Shown: positions 26,006 through 34,231 of the stretch, piece by piece
How the letters are laid out: every line of letters starts with the position of its first letter
Position numbering within the stretch: the first letter of the stretch is position 1
Assembly: GCA_963767565.1 (NCBI GenBank)
Contig: CAVYEG010000014.1
Location: forward strand, 83,664-147,663
Length of the DNA: 64,000 nt
Source: Palsa-504 sp963767565
Lineage (GTDB): Bacteria; Actinomycetota; Actinomycetes; Streptosporangiales; Streptosporangiaceae
Direction of reading: 5' to 3'
Notes under the pieces: model-generated
What the model was told of the DNA's origin: nothing
What the model saw: the letters and a program-made list of their open reading frames with translations, nothing else
Database searches by the model: none
Made by a program: the position numbers and the translations under genes

Positions 26006-28879
26006 GTGGCCCAGGTAATGATGAGGTTCCGGCTGCTCGGACCGCTTGAGGTCCGGGTGGGGGAGGAGTGGCGGGGGATCGGGGCGCCGAAGTGGCGCTC
26101 CGTGCTGGCCACCCTGCTCATCCACGCAGGCCAGATCGTCCCGGCCGACGTGCTGATCGACGAGGTATGGGGGGACAGCCCGCCGGCCAAGGCGGGCAAC
26201 CTCATCAGCATCTACGTGCTGCGGCTGCGCCGGCTCATGGCCGACGCGGACAGCTCCGTGCTGGTCACCCGCGCGCCCGGCTACCAGCTCCGCATCGCCG
26301 CCGGGGACAGCGACGCCCAGCGGTTCGAGGCGCTGGTCGAGGACGGCCGGCGCGCGCTGGCCGCCGGCGACCCGGCCACCGCGGCCAGCCAGCTGGCCGA
26401 GGCGCTGGCGCTGTGGCGCGGCAGCCCGCTGGCCGACGTCCCGGCCACGCCGCTGGTCGAGGCGGCGGCGGAGCGGCTGGAGGACCTCCGGCTGGACGCC
26501 GCCGAGCTGCGCATCACCGCCGAGCTCGACTGCGGCAACCACGCCCAGGTCATACCGGAGCTGCGGCGGCTGCTGGCCGATCACTCGCTGCGCGAGGGCC
26601 TGTGGCTGCTGCTCATGCGGGCCCTGGACGGCGCGGGCCGGCACGCCGAGGCGCTGGACGCCTACGGGCAGGCGCGCACCGCCATCTCCGAGGAACTCGG
26701 CGTCGATCCCGGCCCCGAGCTGCGCCAGGCCTACGCCGGCATGCTGGCCCAGGACACCAGCGAGGCGCCGGGCAGCATCTCGGCGGGCACGGTGGCGGCC
26801 AAGCCCGCGGAGCCGGCCGCCGCCACGGCCGCGTTCGTGCCCCAGGTGCCGGCCCAGCTGCCCACCGACGTGGCCGACTTCACCGGCCGCAGCGACCAGG
26901 TCAGGCACCTGTGCGACGTGCTGGTCAGCGCCGGAGCGGACGACGACGACTACGGCGCGGTCCGCATCGCGCTGGTGGCCGGGTCGGGCGGCCTGGGCAA
27001 GACCTCGCTGGCGGTGCACGCGGCCCACCGGGTCCGGGCCAGCTTCCCCGACGGCCAGCTGTACGTCGACCTGCTCGGCGCGACCGCGCATCCGCTGCTG
27101 CCCGCGGACGTGCTGGCCCGGTTCCTGCGCGACCTGGGCGTAGCCGGCCGCGACATCCCGGCCGACGAGGACGAGCGCGCCGCCCGCTACCGAACGGTCC
27201 TGGCCGGCCGCCGGGTCCTGGTCGTACTGGACAACGCCAAGGACGCGGCCCAGGTCAGGCCGCTGCTGCCGGGCACCGCGTCCTGCGCGGTGCTGGTCAC
27301 CACCCGCAGCCGGATGCCGGACCTGGCCAGCTCCCAGCTGGTCGACCTCAACGTGCTCGACGACGACGAGGCGCTGGTCCTGTTCACCAGGGTCGTCGGG
27401 GACGAGCGGGTGACGGCCGAGCCCGAGGCCACGGCCGAGCTGCTGCTGGCCTGCGCCGGCCTGCCGCTGGCCATCAGGATCTGCGCGGCCCGGCTGGCCA
27501 CCCGGCCCGGCTGGACCATCCGGGCCATGGCCGGCCGGCTCAGCAACGAGCACCGGCGGCTGGACGAGATGCGGGTCGGCGACCTGGCCGTCCGGGCCAG
27601 CTTCCGGGTCAGCTTCACCAGCCTGCCCGCCGCCGTCCAGCCCGGTGGTGGTCGGCAGAGCGACATCGCCCCGGCCGACGCGTTCCGCATGCTCGGCCTG
27701 TGGCACGGCCCCTCGATCTCGTCGGCGGCCGCCGCGGCCCTGTTCGGCACGCCCGAGTACCTGGCCGAGGACGCGCTGGAGATCCTGGTCGACGCCCACC
27801 TGCTGGAGGCGACGGCATCCGGCCGCTATAAGTTCCACGACCTGCTCCGGGTTTATTCTTCGGAACGGGCCGTGGCTGATCTGTCCGGCCCCGACCGCGA
27901 AGCAGCCGTGGGCCGGCTGCTCGGCTGGTACCTGCGCACCGCAGACGCGGCTGCCGCGGCGGTGCTTCCGTCGCGGTACAAGGTCCCGCTCGAGACCTCG
28001 GATTCCGACGTCCCCGCCCTGGCCTTCACCGCGGCCCAGGACGCCCTGGCCTGGTACGACAGCGAGCGCGTCAACGTGGTCGCGGCCACCAGGCAGGCCG
28101 CGGCGGCCGGCCGGGACGACATCGCCTGGCGGCTGCCGGCGCCGCTGCTCAACATCTTCGACAGCCGGGGCGGCTGGGCCGACCTGATCGCCACCCACCG
28201 GGTGGCGCTGGAGGCGGCCCGGCGGGTGGGAAACCGGGCCGGCGAGGCCTGGGTGCTGAACAACCTGGGCCTGGCGCTGGCCGCCACCAGCGACAGCGAG
28301 GGCCTGCGCTGCCTGGAGCAGTCGCTTGAGCTGCGGCGCGAGATCGGTGACCGGGTGGGCGAGGCCCAGTCGGCCGGGAACCTGGCCGACGCCTACACCC
28401 GGCTGGGCCGGCCGGAAGAGGCCGTCGAGCTGTTCGTGCGGTGCGGGGAACTGAGCCAGGAGGTGGGCAACAGGTACGGCGAAGGCGTGGCCCAGACCAA
28501 CCTGGGCGCGGCCCTGCTCGACCTGGGCCGGCCCGCCGAGGCAGTCGATCCCCTGGCCGCGGCCCGGGCCAGGTTCGATGACATGGGCGTGCTCGACGGC
28601 GTCGGCTACGCCTCCTATCACCTGGGCCGCGCTTACCGGGCGCTCGGCCAGAGCCAGCAGGCGCTGGATTCCCTGCAGCAGGCCCTGCGCAGCCACCAGG
28701 CGTCCGGCAGCCGCCACCGGCAGGCGGTCACGCTGACTGTGCTGGCCGCCGTGCAGGCCGAGGGCGGCCGCCAGGCCGAGGGCCGCCGGTCCTGGGGCCA
28801 GGCGGCGGCCATCTTCGATGAACTGGGCGACGCGGCCGCCGCGGCCCGGGCCCGGGCCGATCAGGCCGCCGCCGAGTAA
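26006..28879 (+). CDS. SARP/AfsR-type regulator with BTAD, NB-ARC and TPR domains
   Basis: A protein of about 957 residues. Residues 5-95 form an OmpR-like winged helix (FRLLGPLEVRV, VADVLIDEVWG-type motif). Residues 100-245 are the bacterial transcriptional activation domain ending EELGVDPGPELR. An NB-ARC STAND ATPase follows with Walker A GSGGLGKTS at about 327 and VLVVLDNAKDA. TPR repeats occupy about 720-940 (NNLGLALAATSD, NLADAYTRLGRPEEA). Such proteins activate secondary-metabolite or peptide genes. The only gene in a position to be its direct target is the Asp-rich small gene downstream. The start is uncertain: GTG 26006 (GGGAGG 3 bases away) or ATG 26018/26021. Confidence 0.9.
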   Translation: MAQVMMRFRLLGPLEVRVGEEWRGIGAPKWRSVLATLLIHAGQIVPADVLIDEVWGDSPPAKAGNLISIYVLRLRRLMADADSSVLVTRAPGYQLRIAAGDSDAQRFEALVEDGRRALAAGDPATAASQLAEALALWRGSPLADVPATPLVEAAAERLEDLRLDAAELRITAELDCGNHAQVIPELRRLLADHSLREGLWLLLMRALDGAGRHAEALDAYGQARTAISEELGVDPGPELRQAYAGMLAQDTSEAPGSISAGTVAAKPAEPAAATAAFVPQVPAQLPTDVADFTGRSDQVRHLCDVLVSAGADDDDYGAVRIALVAGSGGLGKTSLAVHAAHRVRASFPDGQLYVDLLGATAHPLLPADVLARFLRDLGVAGRDIPADEDERAARYRTVLAGRRVLVVLDNAKDAAQVRPLLPGTASCAVLVTTRSRMPDLASSQLVDLNVLDDDEALVLFTRVVGDERVTAEPEATAELLLACAGLPLAIRICAARLATRPGWTIRAMAGRLSNEHRRLDEMRVGDLAVRASFRVSFTSLPAAVQPGGGRQSDIAPADAFRMLGLWHGPSISSAAAAALFGTPEYLAEDALEILVDAHLLEATASGRYKFHDLLRVYSSERAVADLSGPDREAAVGRLLGWYLRTADAAAAAVLPSRYKVPLETSDSDVPALAFTAAQDALAWYDSERVNVVAATRQAAAAGRDDIAWRLPAPLLNIFDSRGGWADLIATHRVALEAARRVGNRAGEAWVLNNLGLALAATSDSEGLRCLEQSLELRREIGDRVGEAQSAGNLADAYTRLGRPEEAVELFVRCGELSQEVGNRYGEGVAQTNLGAALLDLGRPAEAVDPLAAARARFDDMGVLDGVGYASYHLGRAYRALGQSQQALDSLQQALRSHQASGSRHRQAVTLTVLAAVQAEGGRQAEGRRSWGQAAAIFDELGDAAAAARARADQAAAE

Positions 28880-28978
28880 GCCCTGCCAGGCAATTCCTGA
28901 TATCACCCATTAGGTCCGGATAGCCCAGGTACGATGCTGCCCGTCGCCCTTTCCCGGGGGGCATTTAACGAAAGGATC

Positions 28979-29161
28979 ATGACGGTGAATGCTGCCATTG
29001 CCGAGGACCTGCTAAGCAGCGAGGAACTCGACGAGCTTTTCAAGATCAACGCCAGCGAGTCTGCGCCGGAAGACGATGACGACGACGACGATGACGACGA
29101 TGATCACGAGGGCGACGACGAGGGCGAAGGTATCAAGCCCGACGATATGCCGTACGGCTGA
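28979..29161 (+). CDS. Asp-rich 60-residue small protein downstream of the SARP regulator
   Basis: An N-terminal amphipathic stretch IAEDLLSSEELDELFKIN is followed by a run of 11 consecutive Asp, then HEGDDEGEGIKPDDMPYG. Net charge is extremely negative; there is no signal peptide or membrane segment. AAAGGA at 28971-28976 fits the in-frame GTG 28985 (8 bases) better than ATG 28979 (2 bases). TACGAT at 28930-28935 may be its -10 box, and a perfect 15-bp terminator follows 13 bases after the stop, so it is a discrete transcription unit. The leader-plus-core look recalls RiPP precursors, but no modifying enzyme is nearby. Function unknown. Confidence 0.72.
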   Translation: MTVNAAIAEDLLSSEELDELFKINASESAPEDDDDDDDDDDDHEGDDEGEGIKPDDMPYG

Positions 29162-29174
29162 TCCCCGGCCCGAG

Positions 29175-29208
29175 CGCGCGCGGACCCGCTCTGGCGGGTC
29201 CGCGCGCG
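29175..29208 (+). terminator. Strong hairpin terminator after the Asp-rich gene
   Basis: Perfect 15-base arms (CGCGCGCGGACCCGC and its complement) around TCTG, followed by TTGGTCTTT. It is the best-formed intrinsic terminator in this part of the window. Confidence 0.88.
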
Positions 29209-29649
29209 TTGGTCTTTCCGCAGGTAATCGCCGCCTCGGCCGGACCGGCGACCGTTGCCGGGACGGACCCGTCAGTTGCCAGATAGCAATCATTGCCGGT
29301 CCGCCAGGAACCCGGTGAAATTTCTTTTCCGGTTTGTTTCCGAAACACGTCACGCCCGGCCGGTTTAGTGCCCGTTAGCCATAGCGGCCAACCACATCAA
29401 CACCACCTGCAGCGGGCCCTTCTTGCGGCCGGAGGTATAGCCGGCCGGGCACAAACCGGAAGAGGTGAACAACGCGGGAACGATCATTGAACGCATTGGC
29501 GGAACTGGCCCCGGCCGGGACCGGCCGCCCGCCCTGCTATGAGCGGGAACTGGCGAGCCAGGTCCGGCTCGTGCCAGCCGTGCCCGGTGCACTCGTGTTC
29601 TCGGCTACACTTCGAAGCCGCATCGCACGTTGAGTTGAGGAGAAGTACC
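29209..29649. other. Gap between the Asp-rich gene and rplY, containing one small-ORF candidate
   Basis: It holds a weak inverted repeat CGGACCGGC...GCCGGTCCG (about 29240-29303) and an AT-rich patch at 29315-29350. The minus-strand small ORF at 29365-29496 is described separately. The rplY promoter must lie between about 29500 and 29640. Confidence 0.6.
29365..29496 (-). CDS. Possible 40-43 residue cationic peptide gene, convergent to the Asp-rich gene
   Basis: ATG 29496 (or ATG 29487) to TAA 29365. The peptide has LFTSSGLCPAGYTSGRK, then a Lys-Lys-Gly-Pro turn and a hydrophobic amphipathic end VVLMWLAAMANGH. It has a single Cys. No Shine-Dalgarno sequence is seen, so it would need leaderless translation. 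Composition is protein-like rather than GC-biased low complexity, unlike most chance frames here, but I cannot assign a family. Confidence 0.35.
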   Translation of the reverse strand: MRSMIVPALFTSSGLCPAGYTSGRKKGPLQVVLMWLAAMANGH

Positions 29650-30282
29650 GTGCCCGAGGTCCACATCGCCGCCGAGTCGCGTACCGAGTTCGGCAAGGGC
29701 GCTGCCCGCCGTACCCGCCGCGAGGGACGCGTGCCCGCCGTGCTGTACGGACACGGCACGGAGACCCGCCACCTGACCCTGCCCGGGCACGACCTGATGC
29801 TCGCGCTGAAGACGCCCAACGTGCTGCTGTACGTGGACGGCCTGAACAAGGGCAGCGAGATCGCCCTGCCCAAGGCGGTGCAGCGGGACCCGGTCCGGGG
29901 CTTCATCGAGCACGTCGACCTGATCCTGGTCCGGCGGGGCGAGAAGGTCACGGTCGAGATCCCGGTCCGGGTGACCGGCCAGATCTCCGCCGCCGACGAC
30001 GGCATGCTCGACCAGCAGCTGGTGCAGATCCCGCTGGAGGCCGAGGCGACCAACATTCCGCAGGGCATCGACGTCGACGTGGAAGGCATGCAGGTCGGCG
30101 ACGCGGTGCACGCCAGCGACCTGAAGCTGCCGCCGGGCATCACCCTGCAGGTCGAGCCGGACACGCTGGTCCTGCACGTCATCGCGCGGACGACCGAGGC
30201 GCCCGAGGAAGAGGCCGAGGCGCTCGAGGTGCCGGAGGCGGTGGCTGACGCGGCCTCGGGTGAAGGAGAGCAGGACGCCTGA
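29650..30282 (+). CDS. rplY: 50S ribosomal protein bL25 (CTC/TL5 type)
   Basis: A 210-residue 5S-rRNA-binding protein with an N-terminal L25 domain (ESRTEFGKGAARRTRREGRVPAVLYG) and a C-terminal TL5/CTC domain (PLEAEATNIPQGIDVDVEGM). The acidic tail is usual in actinobacteria. GAGGAGA at about 29638 precedes GTG 29650. pth follows and overlaps its stop. Confidence 0.95.
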   Translation: MPEVHIAAESRTEFGKGAARRTRREGRVPAVLYGHGTETRHLTLPGHDLMLALKTPNVLLYVDGLNKGSEIALPKAVQRDPVRGFIEHVDLILVRRGEKVTVEIPVRVTGQISAADDGMLDQQLVQIPLEAEATNIPQGIDVDVEGMQVGDAVHASDLKLPPGITLQVEPDTLVLHVIARTTEAPEEEAEALEVPEAVADAASGEGEQDA

Positions 30283-30875
30283 CCTCGGAACGCTGGATCA
30301 TCGTCGGCCTGGGTAACCCGGGACCCGAGTACGCGGGCAACCGGCACAACGTCGGTCACCTGGTGACCGGCCTGCTGGCCGAGCGGGCCTGCGGGCCCGG
30401 CGCCCGGTTCAAGCCCCATCGCTCGGGTAACGACATCGCCGAAGGCCGGCTAGCCGGGGTGCCGGTCACCCTGGCCTGGCCGCGTGCCTACATGAACCTG
30501 TCCGGCCGTCCGGTCGCGGCCCTGGCCGCGTTCTACAAGGTCCCGCCCGAGCGCCTGGTCGCGGTGCATGACGAGCTGGACGTCCCGTTCGGCACGCTGC
30601 GGCTCAAGCTGGGCGGCGGCGCAGGAGGCCACAACGGGCTCCGCTCGATCACCCAGGCGCTGGGCACTCCGGACTTCTACCGGGTCAGGTTCGGCATCGG
30701 CCGCCCGCCGGGCCGGATGGACCCGGCCGCGTTCGTGCTGCGCGACTTCACCGCGGCCGAGCGCAAGGACCTGCCATACTTCCTCGACCGCGCGGCCGAC
30801 GCCACCGAGGCGCTGATCGGCAAGGGCCTGGCCGATGCGCAGAACACCTACCATCCCGAGGAGCCTTCCGGGTGA
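30279..30875 (+). CDS. pth: Peptidyl-tRNA hydrolase, apparently starting at CTG
   Basis: A 198-residue enzyme that recycles prematurely released peptidyl-tRNA. Catalytic residues are visible: Asn and His in NRHNVGHLV, Asn in AYMNLSGRP, Asp in HDELDVPFG, and the GGHNGLRS loop. The conserved N-terminus RWIIVGLGNPGPEY lies upstream of the first in-frame ATG/GTG. The frame has a stop at 30261 and only CTG 30279 fits as a start. It overlaps the rplY TGA as CTGA, and AAGGAG (30263-30268) lies 10 bases before it. The resulting TSERW start matches the family length. Confidence 0.9.
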   Translation: MTSERWIIVGLGNPGPEYAGNRHNVGHLVTGLLAERACGPGARFKPHRSGNDIAEGRLAGVPVTLAWPRAYMNLSGRPVAALAAFYKVPPERLVAVHDELDVPFGTLRLKLGGGAGGHNGLRSITQALGTPDFYRVRFGIGRPPGRMDPAAFVLRDFTAAERKDLPYFLDRAADATEALIGKGLADAQNTYHPEEPSG

Positions 30876-31723
30876 GCGCCGACGACGACATCCTGGCCCG
30901 GGACCTGGCCGCCGAGGCGGCCCGGCGGCTGGTCGCCCTCCGCGCCCGCGGCGGCGAGCCCGACCTGCTGCGCAAGGCCGGCGACCGGCTCGGCCACGAG
31001 TTCCTGACCGAAGCCCTCGCCGCTGCGCGTCCCGGCGACGTGGTGCTGTCCGAGGAGGGCGCCGACCATCCGGCCCGGCTGTCCGCCGGCCGGGTGTGGA
31101 TCGTGGACCCGCTGGACGGGACCAGGGAGTTCGGCGAGGCCGGCCGCACCGACTGGGCCGTGCACGTGGCGCTGTGGGAACGCGACCCAGACGGGTCACC
31201 CGGCCAGCTGATCGCGGGTGCGGCGCGCGGCCCGGATGCGGCGCGCGGCCCGGACGGCACACCCGGTCCGGCCGGGGCACCCGGCCAGCTGATCGCGGGT
31301 GCGGTGGCGCTGCCGGCCCAGGACCGGGTGCTGTCCACGGCGTCCCCGGCCGTGGTGCCGCCACCGGAACCGGGCGCCCAGGTCCGCATCGTGGTGAGCC
31401 GGACGCGGGCACCACGCTTCGTTCGGGATATAGCCGATCTGACCGGTGCCGAGCTGGTGCCCATGGGGTCAGCCGGCGCCAAGGTGGCCGCCGTGGTGGC
31501 CGGCCAGGCCGACGCGTACCTGCACGGCGGCGGGTTCTACGAGTGGGACACCGCTGCGCCGGTCGCGGTGGCCCGCGCGGCCGGCCTGCACGCGTCCCGC
31601 ATTGACGGGTCCCCGCTGCGGTACAACCAGCCGGACCTGCTGATACCGGATATCCTAGTATGCCGGCCTGTCTTGCTAGATACGCTCGTCCAAGCGATCC
31701 GGGAAGTAACCGATGCGCACTGA
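30872..31723 (+). CDS. cysQ: 3'(2'),5'-bisphosphate nucleotidase / inositol-monophosphatase family
   Basis: A 283-residue Mg-dependent phosphatase that removes 3'-phosphoadenosine-5'-phosphate (PAP) made in sulfate assimilation. Metal site DPLDGT (79-84) and C-terminal EWDTAAPVAVARAAG are conserved. Between them an 81-base in-frame duplication gives GQLIAGA twice, with ARGPD repeats. It overlaps pth (GTGA) and cysD, so pth-cysQ-cysD-cysN are translationally linked. The placement beside cysDN supports CysQ over other family members. Confidence 0.9.
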   Translation: MSADDDILARDLAAEAARRLVALRARGGEPDLLRKAGDRLGHEFLTEALAAARPGDVVLSEEGADHPARLSAGRVWIVDPLDGTREFGEAGRTDWAVHVALWERDPDGSPGQLIAGAARGPDAARGPDGTPGPAGAPGQLIAGAVALPAQDRVLSTASPAVVPPPEPGAQVRIVVSRTRAPRFVRDIADLTGAELVPMGSAGAKVAAVVAGQADAYLHGGGFYEWDTAAPVAVARAAGLHASRIDGSPLRYNQPDLLIPDILVCRPVLLDTLVQAIREVTDAH

Positions 31724-32624
31724 TTACCAGATGTCCCAGCTCGACGTGCTCGAGGCCGAGGCCGTTCACGTGATGCGGGAGGTCGCGGCCTCCTTCGAGC
31801 GGCCGGTGCTGCTGTTCTCCGGCGGCAAGGACTCCATCGTCATGCTGGCCCTGGCGGCCAAGGCGTTCTGGCCGGCCAAGATCCCGTTCCCGGTCATGCA
31901 CGTCGACACCGGGCACAACTTCCCCGAGGTGCTCGAGTTCCGCGACCGCCGGGTGGCCGAACTGGGCGTCCGGCTGGTGGTCGCGTCGGTGCAGGAGTCC
32001 ATCGACGCGGGCCGGGTGACCGAGGAGACCGGCCGGCACGCCAGCCGGAACCGGCTGCAGACGGTCACGCTGCTCGACGCCATCGCCGAGCACAGGTTCG
32101 ACGCGCTGTTCGGCGGCGCGCGGCGGGACGAGGAGAAGGCCCGGGCCAAGGAGCGGGTGTTCTCCTTCCGCGACGAGTTCGGCCAATGGGACCCGAAGAA
32201 CCAGCGGCCCGAGCTGTGGAACCTGTACAACACCCGGATCCGCCGCGGCGAGCACATCCGGGTGTTCCCGCTGTCCAACTGGACCGAGCTGGACATCTGG
32301 GACTACATCGACCGGGAGAAGCTGGAGATCCCGTCCATCTACTACGCGCACGAGCGGCCGGTCTTCGAGCGGGACGGCCTGCTGCTGGCCGACAACCCGT
32401 ACGTGCGGCGGGGCGAGGACGAGCCGCTGTTCACCGCCACCGTCCGGTACCGCACGGTGGGCGACATGACCTGCACCGGGGCAGTGTCCTCGACGGCGGA
32501 CACGGTGGCCCAGGTGATCGCCGAGGTGGCCGCCACCCGGATCACCGAACGCGGCCAGACCCGGGCCGACGACCGGACCAGCGAGGCGGCCATGGAAGAC
32601 CGCAAGCGCGAGGGGTACTTCTGA
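31713..32624 (+). CDS. cysD: Sulfate adenylyltransferase subunit 2
   Basis: A 303-residue catalytic subunit of ATP sulfurylase, which makes adenosine-5'-phosphosulfate from sulfate and ATP. The PP-loop SGGKDS (36-41) and the GGARRDEEKARAKER and PLSNWTELDIWDYI motifs are typical. The start overlaps the end of cysQ by 11 bases and its stop overlaps the cysN ATG. Confidence 0.96.
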   Translation: MRTDYQMSQLDVLEAEAVHVMREVAASFERPVLLFSGGKDSIVMLALAAKAFWPAKIPFPVMHVDTGHNFPEVLEFRDRRVAELGVRLVVASVQESIDAGRVTEETGRHASRNRLQTVTLLDAIAEHRFDALFGGARRDEEKARAKERVFSFRDEFGQWDPKNQRPELWNLYNTRIRRGEHIRVFPLSNWTELDIWDYIDREKLEIPSIYYAHERPVFERDGLLLADNPYVRRGEDEPLFTATVRYRTVGDMTCTGAVSSTADTVAQVIAEVAATRITERGQTRADDRTSEAAMEDRKREGYF

Positions 32625-33961
32625 TGACTGTTGCTAGCCCGGGGGGGCACTCTGTTTCCGGGGGGCACCCCGGACCCCATGGGCCCGGAACCCCCCGGAT
32701 GGACATCCTGCGGTTCGCCACCGCCGGCTCGGTCGACGACGGCAAGTCGACGCTGATCGGGCGGCTGCTGTACGACTCCAAGTCGATCTTCGCCGACCAG
32801 CTCGAGGCGGTCGAGCGGACCAGCCGGGACCGGGGCGAGGACTACACTAACCTGGCCCTGCTCACCGACGGCCTGCGGGCCGAGCGCGAGCAGGGCATCA
32901 CCATCGACGTGGCCTACCGCTACTTCGCGACGCCGCGGCGGAAGTTCATCATCGCCGACACCCCGGGCCACATCCAGTACACGCGCAACATGGTCACCGG
33001 GGCGTCCACCGCCGACCTGGCCGTGGTCCTGGTCGACGCGCGCAACGGGCTGACCGAGCAGTCCCGGCGGCACGCGTTCCTGACCACGCTGCTGCGGGTG
33101 CCGCACATGGTCCTGGCGGTGAACAAGATGGACCTGGTGGACTACCGGGCCGAGGTGTTCGAGCGCATCTGCGAGGAGTTCTCGGCCTTCGCCACCCGGC
33201 TGGACATCGGCGACCTGACCTTCATCCCGATCTCCGCCCTGCACGGCGACAACGTGGTGGACCGCTCGGCCAACATGAGCTGGTACGACGGCCCCTCGCT
33301 GCTGCACCACCTGGAGCACGTGCACATCGCCTCCGACCGCAACCTGATCGACGTGCGGTTCCCGGTGCAGTACGTGATCCGGCCGCACGCCGCCACCGAC
33401 GCCGCGCTGCACGACTACCGCGGCTACGCCGGCCAGGTCGCGGGCGGCGTGCTCAAGCCGGGCGACGAGGTGCTGCACCTGCCGTCCGGCTTCACCACCG
33501 CGATCCGCGGCATCGAGACGGCCGGCGTGCCGGTGCCCGAGGCGTTCCCGCCCATGTCGGTCACGCTGCTGCTAGACGACGACGTGGACATCTCCCGCGG
33601 CGACATGATCTGCCGGCCGAACAACCGGCCCGCCGCGGCCCAGGACGTCGAGGCCATGGTGTGCTGGATGTCGTCGGAGGCGGTATTGGCCCGGCGCAGC
33701 CGGCTGGTCGTCAAGCACACCTCGCGCACGGTCAAGGCCATCGTCACCGACCTGCACTACCGGATCGACGTCAACACCCTGCACCGCGACGAGTCCGCCG
33801 CCCGGCTGACCCTCAACGAGGTCGGCCGGGTCCGGATGCGGCTGACCCAGCCCATCTTCTGCGACCCCTACTCGCGGAACCGCAGCACCGGCGGCCTGAT
33901 CCTGATCGACGAGGCCACCAACTCCACCGTCGGCGCCGCCATGATCACCGACGCCCACTAA
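32624..33961 (+). CDS. cysN: Sulfate adenylyltransferase subunit 1 (GTPase)
   Basis: A 445-residue EF-Tu-like GTPase that drives ATP sulfurylase. G1 AGSVDDGKS (34-42), G3 DTPGH and G4 NKMD are intact, followed by EF-Tu domains 2 and 3. There is no APS-kinase fusion and no cysC here. Residues 5-25 (GGHSVSGGHPGPHGPGTP) are an unusual Gly/His/Pro extension encoded by a GC-rich palindromic element. A normal start would be expected near MDILRFATAGS at residue 26. Confidence 0.94.
   Translation: MTVASPGGHSVSGGHPGPHGPGTPRMDILRFATAGSVDDGKSTLIGRLLYDSKSIFADQLEAVERTSRDRGEDYTNLALLTDGLRAEREQGITIDVAYRYFATPRRKFIIADTPGHIQYTRNMVTGASTADLAVVLVDARNGLTEQSRRHAFLTTLLRVPHMVLAVNKMDLVDYRAEVFERICEEFSAFATRLDIGDLTFIPISALHGDNVVDRSANMSWYDGPSLLHHLEHVHIASDRNLIDVRFPVQYVIRPHAATDAALHDYRGYAGQVAGGVLKPGDEVLHLPSGFTTAIRGIETAGVPVPEAFPPMSVTLLLDDDVDISRGDMICRPNNRPAAAQDVEAMVCWMSSEAVLARRSRLVVKHTSRTVKAIVTDLHYRIDVNTLHRDESAARLTLNEVGRVRMRLTQPIFCDPYSRNRSTGGLILIDEATNSTVGAAMITDAH
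32634..32698. repeat. GC-rich palindromic element inside the cysN 5' end
   Basis: GGGGGGGCACTCTG, then a stretch where GGGGGGCACCCC and GGCCCGGAACCCCCC can pair. The length keeps the cysN frame. It resembles elements at 43905-43985 and 46078-46172. Confidence 0.7.
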
Positions 33962-34231
33962 CCCCGCACGTCGCTGGCCCGGCACGTCGCTGACCGCGGC
34001 GTTCGCGGCCCCGCCCCCGGGTCCCCGGCGCCGCTCCGGGCCGTGCCCCGCTCAGGTCTGCGTGCGCGGCTGTCTCCCACCAGCCCCACTGAACCCCGGA
34101 ACTTTCAAGATCAACTTATCGTGTGACGCCACCTCCCTCAGAGCACAGTTTTGGCCCACGATGATGGGTGGGGCCGGGGGCGGGGTATGGTCCGGGTGGG
34201 TGCGGGCGGCTTAGGCGAGGCAGGAGGTTCG

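Noticed and set aside
25946..28906. 986-codon minus-strand open frame
   Set aside because: Antisense of the SARP gene; composition is Gly/Arg/Gln/Val filler without domains.
28979..29161. Asp-rich protein as a confirmed graspetide or other RiPP precursor
   Set aside because: No ATP-grasp, lanthionine or other modifying enzyme is encoded nearby; only the general leader/core look supports it.
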